A DNA stretch of 30,701 bases from Mesotaenium endlicherianum (taxonomy: Eukaryota; Streptophyta; Zygnematophyceae; Zygnematales; Mesotaeniaceae). Location of the stretch: contig WELA01003305.1 of assembly GCA_009602735.1 (NCBI GenBank), forward strand, positions 30,968 through 61,668, written 5' to 3'. The notes under the pieces were generated by a model. The model was given only the letters and a program-made list of their open reading frames with translations, had not been told where the DNA came from and ran no database searches. Shown piece by piece: positions 8,958 through 19,776 of this stretch. A program made the translations under genes and the position numbers. Position 1 is the stretch's first letter, and the number at the start of each line of letters is the position of its first letter.

Positions 8958-11900
8958 CGACCATATTCCGGCTTGTTGATGGAATACATAAGCCATAGCA
9001 TCTTTGACTCTTTTGTGCAAGTCTGAGGATGCCCAATGAATTTGTATACTGTATACTGTAACCGAGGAGATACCTACAACATGTTGTAAATTTAACTACG
9101 GCAATTGTTTTGGCCATGTATGTGTCAGCATTTTATTAAGTGTGTGAACACAAATTACTAAGTGTAAGGTGAAGTTGAGGTTAGTTTCGGTATATGTAAA
9201 TTTTGTTGAGCTCCTCAATTTTGTTTCTATCTTTTTTTGTTCACTTCTTACTACTTCCCCTACCTCTGTTAACAAGGATGTCATGGCTCTTTTGTACCCT
9301 GCTCAAAGGAAATTAAGTAGACGTGTAGTTGCTTGCTCGTAGAATCTGGAGACTTAACACGCCACAGTACAAGCCATCAGTCGTAGTACGCTATCTATAC
9401 GAATAGCTCGCCATAGAAGAGAGAGTGTAGATATGATACAATTGGGCGACGTTCAAGTTGTTCCCAATAACTTCTAATGTCATAAGACGCCCTACAAGTT
9501 TTCTCAGTTTGCATCTTGTGCTTTGCTTATGCAAGAAAATCAATGAGTGAGGTCTTAAATGTAGAGAATTTTACCATGAATCTTGTACGTATGTCATCAA
9601 ACGTTCTTGTGCGGTTCAAACCTTTCCTCGATCTCCGGCATTACTCCAAACGGGGCAAGCGAAACGTTTCAAAGAAATTGTCCATGCATACTATTGCATT
9701 GACTACTCCTCATGAAGGTCAGTCTCATGACATCTTTGTGTTTCTAATCTCATTGTGGCGTCACGTTGGAAGAGCGGCTTTTATGCTTGTAGTGTTTAAT
9801 TTCCTTTCCAATACCACCTGCATCCTGATGTAGAAATGGCAATAGACCTGTGCAAGTGTAGAAAACAATTTGTTGTTTTAAATTAAAAACAAACGTCCAC
9901 TATGAATCTAATATTGGTCATAACATGTTAGGGTACCCCAGAGTGCGGTTTGCCAACCAAGTGCGCAAGAGATTGACTAAAACGTGCAACTCAAATTGTG
10001 GAAGCCAACATGTTAGCGTGAAATTTGGGAGAAAAGCGTAAAGTATATTTTCTTATATTGAAAGTTGGAAGATTGGCGTGAATTTTTTGGAAACATTTGT
10101 ATGAAGGAATGCAGGCAATGCCATGGGCGGAAAATGCATTGAGTTTATGGTAGAATGCAAAGTGTCTTGATCCATTCTAATTACTCTAAGAATTGCCGTA
10201 AGAGAGTTGCTGAGCTCTCTTGAGTGAACTTTATGAAGGGTGGGTCCTGATAAAGGGATACAAATTTGGCATCTTTGGTAATCGTGTAAACTATTGCATA
10301 TTTACGCCATCTTCCAATATGATCAAGAATCTTTCAAAAAATACGCTCAACTTCCCCCAACTTTGCAAGGTTATGAGATATGAAAACTTGAAATTTTGCT
10401 GATTGCTAACAGACGCGGACAACAACGGGAATTGTTATGTCCTAAAAATATTTTGGACTTATCGGTCACCCAAGTTCTTTCTTTTCACACTTTGAATCAA
10501 ATTCACACGTGCGTGTATTACGTAATATGCATAAGCAAAATGATGCGTATGCTCACGTAAATACATAAAGTTTGTAAGACCACAATGCATGGCACATGCG
10601 AGCGGTAGCTTTTTAAGAAAGAGGTTTCTTGAAAAATACTTCATCATTTATTTGGCAAGTACAAGATTCATCCAAGAATGCTACTTGATATTCTACCTCT
10701 TCTATATGTACTTGCTATGTGAGCATTTTCTACAAAGGAGAGTACTGATGTGTTTGCAGCCTACACATTTTAAGACTTGCTATTTTTTACTCTATACGAT
10801 TATCTCACCTTATGAATTATTTTGACAATGGGTCAAGTAGAGCAATATAATTGGTTCACAATTCATTTGCAAATTGATCGTTGACAATTATCATACGACC
10901 ACACATGATGTCAATGAAAAGTCATTGTGTGCAATATACGTGACCCAAAAGTATGTTTTATAATTGTATGGATATTTGCAATATATTTTCTTTGAGAGTT
11001 TCTAAGAATACAACTTGATGTTAATAACACGTAAAAACATGTGCATCAATTGCAAACAATAATAAAAGCAATTGTGAACCCAAATCGACAACTTGGAAGG
11101 AAATTTATGATATGAACGTGAAGTCATTATTAAAGGGTTAAAAGTACCACTGTTAGCAATCGTAATTTGTATATTTTTGACCTTGTCATAACCTAATGCG
11201 GAATTCACTTTCGGGATTATGAATAAAGTAATGAGAATGTGGGCGGCAGGGGTCCGAAAGCAGTTTCCAGCCACTTGCTAGTAAGTCGTTGAAAAACCCA
11301 ATTTGTTTGCACTGCATCGTGGACCATTTTCTTGGTGCCTCTACATACAAAAATATATATAACTTTGTTAACCTTTACAAGATCATTTATTGGTTGTGAA
11401 GGTAAAGTTCAGACTACTTTGTGTTGGAAAATAGTGTAAAGAGTCTTTCATATCTAATTAAACAGTAAAAACATTTGTGAGCAATGAAACGTTTCAGGAT
11501 AAAAATAAACATCATATTTTCTTGTCATTGACCTTACGAGGCAATTGATGGCACAAACTTAGCATGTAATAATTTATGCGCATCATGAATGTTGTCTTTA
11601 TCAATGCCTAGTTGCTTTCTAGTCTCACAAGTACATTTGATCAAACACAACGTTATTGCATCAATGTTCCTTCAAAGTTGAAGATAAGCATATACAACTC
11701 GAAGTTCACATTGTGACAGATATACAATGATTTCTCCAAATTTTCAAGAAAACAAGCAAGCAAGTCTCTTATACATAGTGGCCATGGACTCAAGCCTCAC
11801 TCAAAACAAAACAATGACTTTGTTGTACTTATATGACCGACAATTGAGTTATCGCTATTCACTTTTTTCCTTGTTGAGTCTACCTTCTCGATTGGGTTGA

Positions 11901-12424
11901 CACTTAAATTGCAATGTTGCTATTACAAGACATGTCCCTTTTGTAAGGGTATCAACATTTGTGACACATTTAGTGCATGATTTTTGCGCTTACTATCATG
12001 GGCATTCTCATACGATTTTTCTTGGCGTCAACAAACTTGGGCACATGTTATAGACACTACTTAGCCAGTCTTTACATGAGCGCGTCAAGAACTTCTCCGC
12101 GTGCCTTTCAAAATGTGGCCTATTATAAAATGTCTAGTATACGGATTACTTGAGACATGTTTTCAACTTGACACTTTTTTTTGGTGTTGTAAGAGTAGAT
12201 TACTCGAGTTAATGACAATATCAGCGTAACCCCAAACTTTGTCGCTGAATTTGAAGGCAAGCCGGTAGTGGACCCAAGTGGACTCCATTCGATGGACTTG
12301 CATTTGGCACGTTGAGCTATGCGACAAAGCTGGACACTAGTAAAAAGCCGAGCTCAGTTCAGCACTCTTTAAAGGGGTGAGATCTGTCTTTCTTTCGGAC
12401 ATAGAGATAATATACTTTAGAAAC
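8958..12424. other. AT-rich intergenic region between CPOX and the RIQ-like gene
   Basis: About 3.5 kb with no supportable gene. TGTAA occurs near 9057 and 9086, within about 130 bases of the CPOX stop, and could belong to its 3' end. From about 9500 the sequence is AT-rich with scattered short frames lacking splice context or recognisable motifs. CTTTAAAG near 12368, about 55 bp before the next ATG, is a weak TATA-like candidate. Confidence 0.5.
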
Positions 12425-15069
12425 ATGGCTACAGCAATCAGCCAGACGGCTCTTCTTTCCTCGTCTGGTCTTTACAATGCCTGCATTGCCCTCAGTTCTC
12501 GTCAAAGTTGTTCGCAAGCAAGGCTGGGTGCACTTTCCAAGCGCTTTACAGGCAATGTCTCTTCGCTTCGTCGCAATGTGCTCTCATGTACCGCCAAGCG
12601 CTCAACAAGGAACTTAGTATTTGCGCAAGCTGCTTCGGACGAGAGTAGCACTGCTGAGACTGTAGCTGCCATTGGAGGCCTCGTATCCGTCCCCGTGGTG
12701 GCCTACTCCCTCTTCGTCCTGAAAACAACAGGTAAATGTTGTGCTTCAGTCATTCCTGAGGGAGGCGAGGGGTATGGTGTAACTGCTTTCTCATTCCCAG
12801 TACGAGAAATAGTTTTCCTTGCCCTATGCTTGTGAAAGTTTGTGCATGTTTCGATTCTATTTTTGAAGACTTGGCGCCCATATGGTCAGAAGCCGGACGC
12901 CATGGAAGCAATAGAAATACTCGAAGCTTCAAGTGGGGATTCATAAGGACTGGAAATTCGTATGTCTCGCCTTACTGTGACTCTCGAGAGTGACTCGAAA
13001 TGTTTATTCGATGTTGCTTCTCAGCAAGTACATTCTTGACCTTGATAGGTGCAGAGCGTGCATACGAGGTTCTCAAGAGCCGTACGAAACAATGCTTCCT
13101 CGATCAGCCAAGAGCTGCTATACACACTGAATTTCAGCTTACGACATTACTCACACTAAGCAACAGACTCTTTAGCTCACTGGGAGCAATGCAAGCACCT
13201 TCAGTGCCTCCCAGTAACCTTTAGCATCATGCACGCCCCTCCCATGACATGCCGTCAGCATCTCCTCTGAAAAGGCAGGACTGAAGCTGTAACTCTTGGC
13301 CACCCCGGGCTTGTCCAGACTGCACCTCACGTGTTTAGAGAGAGGCTGCAGAAGGAGGCTACAGGAGTAGGCTGTAGGAGTAGGCTGTAGGGGTAGGGTA
13401 TCAGAGTAACCTGGTTGTGGGGTAGGCTGGTCAGACCATTCTCCTTCTCCATCCTCTGACTCCCTCGCTGCTTCACCAGCGACCGGCTGGCTCACTTTTC
13501 TGCATGAGGCAATTTCTGCATGAGGCTCTCTCTGTGCATGAGGTACGTGCAGAGGCACCAAGAAGGTACTGAGGCTCTCTCTGCATGAGGTACTGGGGGG
13601 CTCCTGGACCGTCCAGCTTCTCCTCCCACGAGTTTGGAGTCTCCCAGCGGCAGGCAGTACAGGTGTCCTCTAGGGTGCCCTCTAGAGTGCCGTCTCTAGG
13701 GTGCCTTGTTGGGTGCCGCCTCAGAGCAGTGCATGCCATTTAGGGTGCCGCCTCAGAGCAATGCGTGTCCTTAGGGTGCCGCCTCAGGGCAGCGATGCCG
13801 CCTCGGGGCAGAGGTGCCGTCTGGGATGCCATCTCAGGGCCAAATGGGGCCGCCCTATGGAACGGCACGGGCGGCAGCGCCACCTCATGGGACGGCACAA
13901 GCGGCAGGGCCCCCCCACCCCATGGGATGGCACGGGTGCCGTCCCGAGGTGTGGGAAAGCTGAGGGCTGTGGGCACCCAAACCTTTGGGGGGGGCTTGAG
14001 CTTCTCCCAGCCTTGCGCGGGGAGAGCAAGGATATGGAGGAGGAGGTGGCACGCCCTCGGCCAGGCCTGCAAGAGGCCTGCAAAAGCCAGCTCCCTCTTG
14101 TCCTTGCATGGGGAAAGCCAGGACTGGGAAAGCCTGGGAAAATTAGCCGGGGAAAATCCGTCCCTCTCATCTTTGCATGGGGGAAAGCAGAGAGGAGGGA
14201 AGCCAGCTCACGTCGGCCAGCGCAAGCCAGCTGGCGATCCAGAAGAGTAGAAGCACAGCAGTTTGTCCGTTGGGGCGGCTACTAAGGCTACTAACCGCGT
14301 CCACTTCCTCAACAACCTCAATTCGCACGTCATTACGTAGAATGCAGACGATAACATACACGTAAGAATAGAATATAAGAATATATACTAAGCTTGACTA
14401 CTTGCACTCATGTCCTCGTGCACACTTCGTGCGTCGAGTGCCTGACGGTGGGTCTCCCGATAACAAACGCCGCTAAATCGCACCCCCCCCCCCCCCCCCN
14501 NNNNNNNNNNNNNNNNNNNNNNNNNNNNNNNNNNNNNNNNNNNNNNNNNNNNNNNNNNNNNNNNNNNNNNNNNNNNNNNNNNNNNNNNNNNNNNNNNNNN
14601 NNNNNNNNNNNNNNNNNNNNNNNNNNNNNNNNNNNNNNNNNNNNNNNNNNNNNNNNNNNNNNNNNNNNNNNNNNNNNNNNNNNNNNNNNNNNNNNNNNNN
14701 NNNNNNNNNNNNNNNNNNNNNNNNNNNNNNNNNNNNNNNNNNNNNNNNNCCCCCCCCCCCCCCTTCCATGTGCTGTCCCTGGCATGGCTGTGCACGCTGG
14801 CAGGATGCGGCCTGCCGCCCGGGCCAGGTGGCAGCGTGGGAGCCCTGGAGGGCGTGAGCTACCTCGTCATCCTCGGATTGGTCGGCTGGTCCGCGTACAC
14901 CAAGGTCAAGACGGGATCGGGCCTCCCCAACGGCCCCTTCGGCATTTTGGGAGCCGTTGAGGGGCTCTCGTACCTTGTGCTTCTGGCAGCCATAGTCGTG
15001 TTTGGGCTTCAGCTCGTTGACTACGGCTTCATTCCCCCCCCTGTTCCGGGGGAGCAGTGCTTTGGTTGA
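12425..15069 (+). CDS. RIQ-like (DUF1118) thylakoid membrane protein, two exons
   Basis: Exons 12425-12731 and 14804-15069 (TGA) join in phase at a split Gly codon and give 190 residues. ATG 12425 starts a Ser/Arg/Ala-rich, acid-poor leader (about 1-65) typical of chloroplast transit peptides. Three hydrophobic segments follow at about 79-98, 118-132 and 154-173. The mature region has GCGLPPGP, GALEGVSYLV, TGSGLPNGPFG, GAVEGLSYLV and a terminal EQCFG, which I recognise from the plant DUF1118 family that includes Arabidopsis RIQ1 and RIQ2. Those proteins localise to grana and affect LHCII organisation and non-photochemical quenching. Residues 105-131 and 142-168 form an internal repeat (GLPxGPxG...GAxEGxSYLV). 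The intron contains an unresolved gap, but no exon appears to be missing. The family assignment is from memory. Confidence 0.78.
13670..13860. repeat. Minisatellite of TAGGGTGCCGCCTCAGAGCA-like units
   Basis: The phrase AGGGTGCC(G/C)(C/T)C recurs at least six times between about 13672 and 13835, with CTCAGAGCA or CTCAGGGCA following. Units are of uneven length (about 20-45 bp) and diverged. Confidence 0.75.
14483..14763. other. Assembly gap of 250 N flanked by poly-C
   Basis: C17 (14483-14499), N250 (14500-14749) and C14 (14750-14763). The gap lies inside the RIQ-like intron and ends only 40 bases before exon 2. Poly-C on both sides echoes the run at 8690 and suggests unresolved homopolymers or a technical artefact. 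Confidence 0.97.
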
Positions 15070-15194
15070 TAAATCATGTAATCATGGTGTCTTCAATATG
15101 TTGGCCTTTTTTGGTGCTCTGCAAAGGTGGGGGCAGAAAACCAGAGTTGCTATATTTTTTCTTCTCCTTTTTCTGTTGATGTTATGTGCTATGA

Positions 15195-15275
15195 GTAATT
15201 TGCAACGCCGTGTCGGAGTTGAACCCGGCACTTTCCAAACTGGCTGAGAGTGTCCCAGTCGGCTCCTGGTTGTTT
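15195..15275 (-). ncRNA. tRNA-like fragment with B-box, possible SINE or tRNA pseudogene
   Basis: On the minus strand GGTTCAACTCC (15215-15225) matches the internal promoter B-box and T-loop consensus. About 40 bases upstream, AGCCGACTGGGA resembles an A-box/D-arm of Ser/Leu type. A T-stem with four of five pairs can be drawn, but I cannot draw an acceptor stem. This fits a degraded tRNA-derived element better than a working tRNA gene. Confidence 0.3.
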
Positions 15276-16339
15276 GCAAAGCAATTGCAAAATCGGCTGG
15301 ATCAGGGGCAGCGGTGTGCTTACACAGAGACGAGCTCGAGTTCTTACAATCCAAATCCAAGGTGAGCTGTGCAGTCCAGTTTAGCAATATCATTGCAATA
15401 AGCTGTGTCGAGGCCGCTCTGGTTACTCTCGTCTCCTTATACGGTGTCAGTTCTGCACTAATAACATCTAACAATAAGCCCAATCTCATGAAATAAGGGT
15501 CCAGTCAAATGAGTTGCAATTGTGTGGTGGTCTATTGAATTGAACTGGAGGTTTTGTGTCAAGTGCTACAAGTAAGAACTTTTGACGTAAAACAATGAAG
15601 CGGGTAGTTTGTTCACTAAGAGACGCTACAGGCATAATTCATGTTTGGTGTATAGCTGCAACGAGCCCACTGACTGCTGGTAAAATGAATGCTTTCATAG
15701 ACTGCGGACAAGTCCACCACAGATCCTTCTAAATGATGTAGGGCACCTTCCTGGTGTAACAAGTCAAGGAATGATTTTGACTTACTCATCTCTTTCTTTC
15801 TTCAAACCACGCGCTTTAATACTGGTCTAAGCCAGCTAGCTAGCTGGTGTTGAAGCTAGCCCCAGGAACTCTCAAATTTCGCACTCATTTTAATCATACC
15901 CAGTGTCATTCTTCCACCATGAATGCATGCGCCAAAACAATGTCAAGATCCCAATCGAGTGCACGCTTTTCTCTTCCAATGGGAACGAGAACCATGCTAC
16001 ATACCAAAGGTGTCTTCACCACATGCAGCCATTGTTGGCGAATTGAAGACACAGCATGCATGCAAAGACTCCGGCAAAGGCAGCGACATCGAGCTTTAGG
16101 AAGAAGCATGCATGCCGGCCATGTAAGCTCCTCCCCCAGGCTGGGCAAGGGAGCCAGAATGCTAGCCTCTGGCTGATTGACATCACTCAATTGACACCTG
16201 GATCGCCCGTGCACTTGGTTCAAGGGTGCGTGCTGCTGCTGCTGCAAGCTGCCATCAAACATTGCAGCGCAGCTCTCCCTCCTCCGTGCAGTGGTGGTGG
16301 TCATATACCCTCGCTTTATGACATGCGCTGTCACTTCCC

Positions 16340-16447
16340 ATGGGTGAGCTCGCTTACAGCCGGCCTGCTGAGCAGCACGCAAGCCAGCGCCGTCACTATT
16401 CAGAGGTGAGACTGGTTACGGCCAGACTGCTGAGCAGCACGAAGCCA
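16340..16447. repeat. Tandem duplication of about 63 bp
   Basis: GTGAG..C..TTAC(A/G)GCC(G/A)G(C/A)CTGCTGAGCAGCACG followed by AAGCCA appears at about 16343 and again at about 16405. The copies differ at several positions. Confidence 0.7.
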
Positions 16448-16995
16448 AGTGGCTCTCATGCAAAACTCAGTCCGCAGAGAAGATGACAGCAGCCGCTCGA
16501 GAAAACTCGAGAAAGATAGTCACACCGCGTGCCATGCGCAACAAGTACTCATCAGTTGCAAGTAACAAGACACCCAAAGCAACGGATCAGATGCGGGCAA
16601 CGGACCAGAGCAGGTAATGTGCAGCCAAAAGGGACAGAGCTCTGTACGAGAGCTCCTCACCACAATAGGCAAGTCAACATATTAACTAACAAGGTCACTG
16701 CACCACAACAGTTGACAAGGGTACCACCGCAAGCAACAACTCGCTGTAAGTGTAGGGTTTTTCAACTAACCATGCCCCGGAGCCCTTGGTGCAAGAGGGA
16801 GGGAGAGGGGAAGAGAGAGTGAGAGAGAATGATAATGTAAGTTGATCGTTTGAATCTTATTCTTACATCCTTCCTATAATATGTACATCTACTTCCTAGT
16901 TGCTGACCTTGCTTCCACAGGGAAGCCCTTGCTTGCTTGCCCCTGCCTCGTCTGCCTGTCAGCATCACCCCCTGTATGTCCTCCCCAGTATGTTC

Positions 16996-17099
16996 TCCCA
17001 TAGGTTGCACGCGTGGCGTCATACTGAGTGGCAAGAGTGGCCGACCTATGAGCCAGTGTTTTCCCATAGGCCGCACACGTGGCGCCGTATTTAGTGGGC
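16996..17099. repeat. Direct repeat of about 37 bp, period 67 bp
   Basis: TCCCATAGG(T/C)(T/C)GCAC(G/A)CGTGGCG occurs at about 16996 and 17063, continuing into a shared TACTGAGTGG/TATTTAGTGG segment. Both copies carry a CACGTG-like or CGCGTG core. Confidence 0.7.
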
Positions 17100-17210
17100 C
17101 AGCCTATACGCCTCAATAGAGCTACAAATCACAGAGGGCATAAAGCACATCAAACTCGCTATTGGCTAGACAACCCACTCCTCCTCCTCCCCCTTCTCCT
17201 CCAGCTACTA

Positions 17211-17241
17211 CACCAACTACTACTACTACTACTACTACTAT
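17211..17241. repeat. ACT trinucleotide microsatellite
   Basis: About ten ACT units in the spacer downstream of the PP2-A10-like gene, with no evident coding role. Confidence 0.85.
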
Positions 17242-17619
17242 ATGGCAGGCCCCCGGAGGGAGAACCTCTTTTGCTCCCTCTTATTCGGCGGACTTTCACC
17301 TGCAACCGTGCCAACCAGCCATCAACATCCAATGCTCTGCCCCTCCCACACATCATCTCGTATGCAGCAAGTGTCTGCAAGTACTTGAATGGAAGCTGGG
17401 AAAGCGTTCGGCTCCTTAAAAACGCAAGAGTATCCCACAAGGTGGACCTACGAGGGAGGACCCTTATCGAGGAGGTAGCTCACACGAGAGGGGCGAACAG
17501 GGAGGGAGAAGGCAAAGGGGGGTTAGAGGGCGAGAAGAGATGGGGGGGGAGAGGGGGGGGGTAGAGAGGCCGGTGGCGGGAGGTGGGGGTGGGTCTGGCG
17601 GCGGAGGGGAAAGGCGGTT

Positions 17620-19776
17620 TCAGTGAGCGCCCGCCCCTGCAGTGAGCAGGAGGGGCATGGTGCTGCCAGCCTTGCCGAGGGAGTGCAGGGCCACGGCGAA
17701 GCACACGGAGGTGGCCACGCCCGCCTTGGCAGCCATGGCCTTAACGACGCGGGAGGTCGTGGAGAGCACGCCGTCGTCGCCCATGCCGGGGACGAGGTAG
17801 CTAATCAGGCTCATGGCCGTGCTGCGACCGGCGGCGCCGCCCGGCCGCCTCGCACCGCGCGCGCGCGCGTGCTCCTCCACCTCCTTCCCGAGCTCCTCCT
17901 GCAGCGCCTGCCCCCCGCCCGTCGAGCGCAGCATCTGCACGCAGATGGCCATGAAGGCGCGCACCCCCTGCGCTGACATGGCGCCCGCCACCTCCAGCAC
18001 GAGCTTGCGCGTCTCCGGGACCGCCAGCATCTGCCCCAGCTCGCCCTGCCAGCTGGCAGCCGCCCCCGCCCCCAACGGCCTCTTCCCCCTCCTTGCCGCC
18101 GCGGCCGCCGACGGCCCCCCCCCGTGCCGCGGCGCAGCGGGGGTCTGCCACCGCCGCCCGCCCACGGGATCGAAATCGCTCTCGGCCGCATGAGCTGGCG
18201 GCCTGCCGCCGGGCGATGCCTTGCTGGCGGCATGGGAACGCGAGAAGGCAGCGCCCGGCCCCCCTGTTCCTCCTCTGTGTCCTGCCCCCGCCCCGGTCTC
18301 TGCCCCTGCCTCGACTGCTGCAGCTCCTGCCAGAGCGCCGTCAACCGCGGCTCCTGATAGGGCCCCACCTGCTGCTGCAGCTCCTGCAAGGGCCCCGTCA
18401 CCGTCCACCCCGGCTCCAGCAGGGGCCCCCTCGGCTCCAGCAAGGGCCCCACCTGCAGCAGCTCCTGTGAGGGCCCCCTCGGCTGCTTCTCGCCTGAGAG
18501 ACGGCAGAAGAGGCTGCACGCGCTGGAAGTCAGGGGGAGCAATCCCCTCGTCGTCGGAGTCCTCCACCAGCTCCTTCGCAGGGGCTTCTGCCGATGCCGG
18601 AGGGCTGCTGCCCATGCCCATGCCCATGCCCTCCCTGTCACTACCCCCGATGCTCCCCCCGAAACTCGTCTCCAGAAGGTTCCTTCTGGCGGAGGGGTGG
18701 CACGCCTCCTGCTCCTGCTCCTGCTCCTGCACCTGCACCTGCTCCCAGGCACAAGGGGCGGTGGCTCCAGCTCCTCCGGCGTCCTGGGTCAGGACTTCGT
18801 GGGAGGTCCGCACAAACGACTCGACAGCGCCACCGCAGACAGATGTCAGGAGCTCCTTGACCGGCTGCCGGTTGGCGGGGCTCGTCATGGACGCCAGCAT
18901 GTCCTCGCACACATTGACCTCCCGCGTACTCTCCAGGAACGTCGAGACGGCACTGGAGGCAAACGCGGAGATGCACGCGGTCAGCAGGCCCCTCCCCCTC
19001 TCGCTGTTTGCCAGGTCCAGAAGGACCTCCCAGTGGGACTCTCCCCATACTCCTCCCTGCAGCTGACCCTGAGACTGCCCCTGAGGCTGCCCCCCAGGCT
19101 CAACCCCACCACATGGCCTGCTTCGAGCGTTTGGGGCTCCAAACCCCGGGCTCTGAATACCTAGCGGACCGTCGCTTAAACCCTGCTGCTGTTGCTGTGC
19201 AAGCCTGTACTGTTCCATGGACGTGGTCACCAGGGACCGCACTGCTTCCCCTACAACTGCTGACGCAAAACCCTTGCCGGCATCAGAGAAGACCTTGTCC
19301 AGCAGGCGCTCTGGGAGCTTGGCCCAGGGGTCCAAATTTGGAGCGTGGCGCTTGGACCTGGAGGAGCCTGGCACCTTATTAGGGTTTGGAGCAGTCACAG
19401 CGCCTGCATCTAAGATGGACGATGAAGGGGAGGCACTAACAGACCCGAGGTAGAGCCCCCGCACGAAGGAGCCGGAACTCGTCGCCACTGCTTGCTGGAA
19501 CTCGGGCGACTGTACCAACTTCAGGATCTGCCTCACGCTCTTTGGGACTTCACCCCCCTCGCCATGGATGAAATTTCTGAGGTCGGCAGCAACAGTCGCC
19601 GAAACTTCACTGGTACTAATAAATGCATCGGACAGATGGCTCACCGCCCGCAGAAAGTCTCTCCATTTCCGGTACTTCTCCCCACAGTACTCACTTCTGT
19701 AGACACGGTACCCAATATATCCCCCCCCAACTATTGCAGCAGATGTGAAGATGATGGCCTTCTTCCTACTCCTCAT
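17620..19776 (-). CDS. PHLOEM PROTEIN 2-LIKE A10-type protein, membrane-anchored, with repetitive centre
   Basis: A single uninterrupted frame encodes 718 residues from ATG 19776; a TTG three codons upstream was rejected. Residues 7-27 are a hydrophobic anchor after RSRKK, ending GYRVYRS, followed by a helical block with VAADLRNFIHGEGGEVPKSV and an LVQSPEFQQAV segment (to about 110). Further blocks are FSDAGKGFASAVVGEAVRSLV (about 163-183), a region around 249-333 with EDMLASMTSP and CGGAVESFVRTSHEVL, and MLAVPETRKLVLEVAG near 583-598. This order matches plant proteins named PHLOEM PROTEIN 2-LIKE A10, whose biochemical role is not established and which despite the name lack an obvious lectin domain. 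Residues from about 335 to 575 are Ala/Gly/Glu-rich, so the protein is much longer than the plant relatives I recall. The tail at 654-718 has a second hydrophobic stretch. Confidence 0.75.
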   Translation of the reverse strand: MRSRKKAIIFTSAAIVGGGYIGYRVYRSEYCGEKYRKWRDFLRAVSHLSDAFISTSEVSATVAADLRNFIHGEGGEVPKSVRQILKLVQSPEFQQAVATSSGSFVRGLYLGSVSASPSSSILDAGAVTAPNPNKVPGSSRSKRHAPNLDPWAKLPERLLDKVFSDAGKGFASAVVGEAVRSLVTTSMEQYRLAQQQQQGLSDGPLGIQSPGFGAPNARSRPCGGVEPGGQPQGQSQGQLQGGVWGESHWEVLLDLANSERGRGLLTACISAFASSAVSTFLESTREVNVCEDMLASMTSPANRQPVKELLTSVCGGAVESFVRTSHEVLTQDAGGAGATAPCAWEQVQVQEQEQEQEACHPSARRNLLETSFGGSIGGSDREGMGMGMGSSPPASAEAPAKELVEDSDDEGIAPPDFQRVQPLLPSLRREAAEGALTGAAAGGALAGAEGAPAGAGVDGDGALAGAAAAGGALSGAAVDGALAGAAAVEAGAETGAGAGHRGGTGGPGAAFSRSHAASKASPGGRPPAHAAESDFDPVGGRRWQTPAAPRHGGGPSAAAAARRGKRPLGAGAAASWQGELGQMLAVPETRKLVLEVAGAMSAQGVRAFMAICVQMLRSTGGGQALQEELGKEVEEHARARGARRPGGAAGRSTAMSLISYLVPGMGDDGVLSTTSRVVKAMAAKAGVATSVCFAVALHSLGKAGSTMPLLLTAGAGAH
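18290..18480 (-). repeat. Coding minisatellite encoding GALAGAA-type repeats
   Basis: Within the PP2-A10-like frame, imperfect units of GCTCCTGCAAGGGCCCC (plus strand) repeat and translate to GALAGAA/GALSGAA/GAPAGA variants. The reading frame is kept throughout, so unit gain and loss has been in multiples of three. Confidence 0.8.

Larger units (their letters stand above)
12732..14803. other. Intron of the RIQ-like gene
   Basis: The donor ACAG|GTAAAT and acceptor GGCAG|GATGC are good consensus sites. The 2.1-kb intron contains degenerate minisatellites, a run of AGGCTGTAGGAGT-type units near 13360-13400 and a 250-base gap. Frames open on both strands between 13170 and 14290 show no conserved features and are best explained by the repeats. 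Confidence 0.65.
15070..17619. other. Spacer between the RIQ-like gene and the PP2-A10-like gene
   Basis: About 2.5 kb between convergent genes, expected to hold both 3' ends. TGTAA at 15077 lies just after the RIQ-like stop. A tRNA-like fragment (15195-15275), a 16-bp palindrome CCAGCTAGCTAGCTGG (15832-15847) and two tandem duplications (about 16340-16447 and 16996-17099) are visible. The frames here, including a 158-residue minus-strand one at 15906-16382, have no recognisable domain. Confidence 0.5.

Noticed and set aside
8401..8998. Frames with long poly-Gly or poly-Pro
   Set aside because: They read through the C91 run, which is intronic and probably mis-assembled.
13172..14285. Several 100-190 residue frames on both strands in the RIQ-like intron
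   Set aside because: They follow a minisatellite, overlap each other in many frames and show no domain or splice consistency.
14388..14960. Frames composed largely of X
   Set aside because: They are translations through the 250-base gap.
17801..19382. Other-frame Ala/Arg/Gly-rich frames over the PP2-A10-like gene
   Set aside because: They are shadows of the minus-strand frame, which alone carries conserved blocks.
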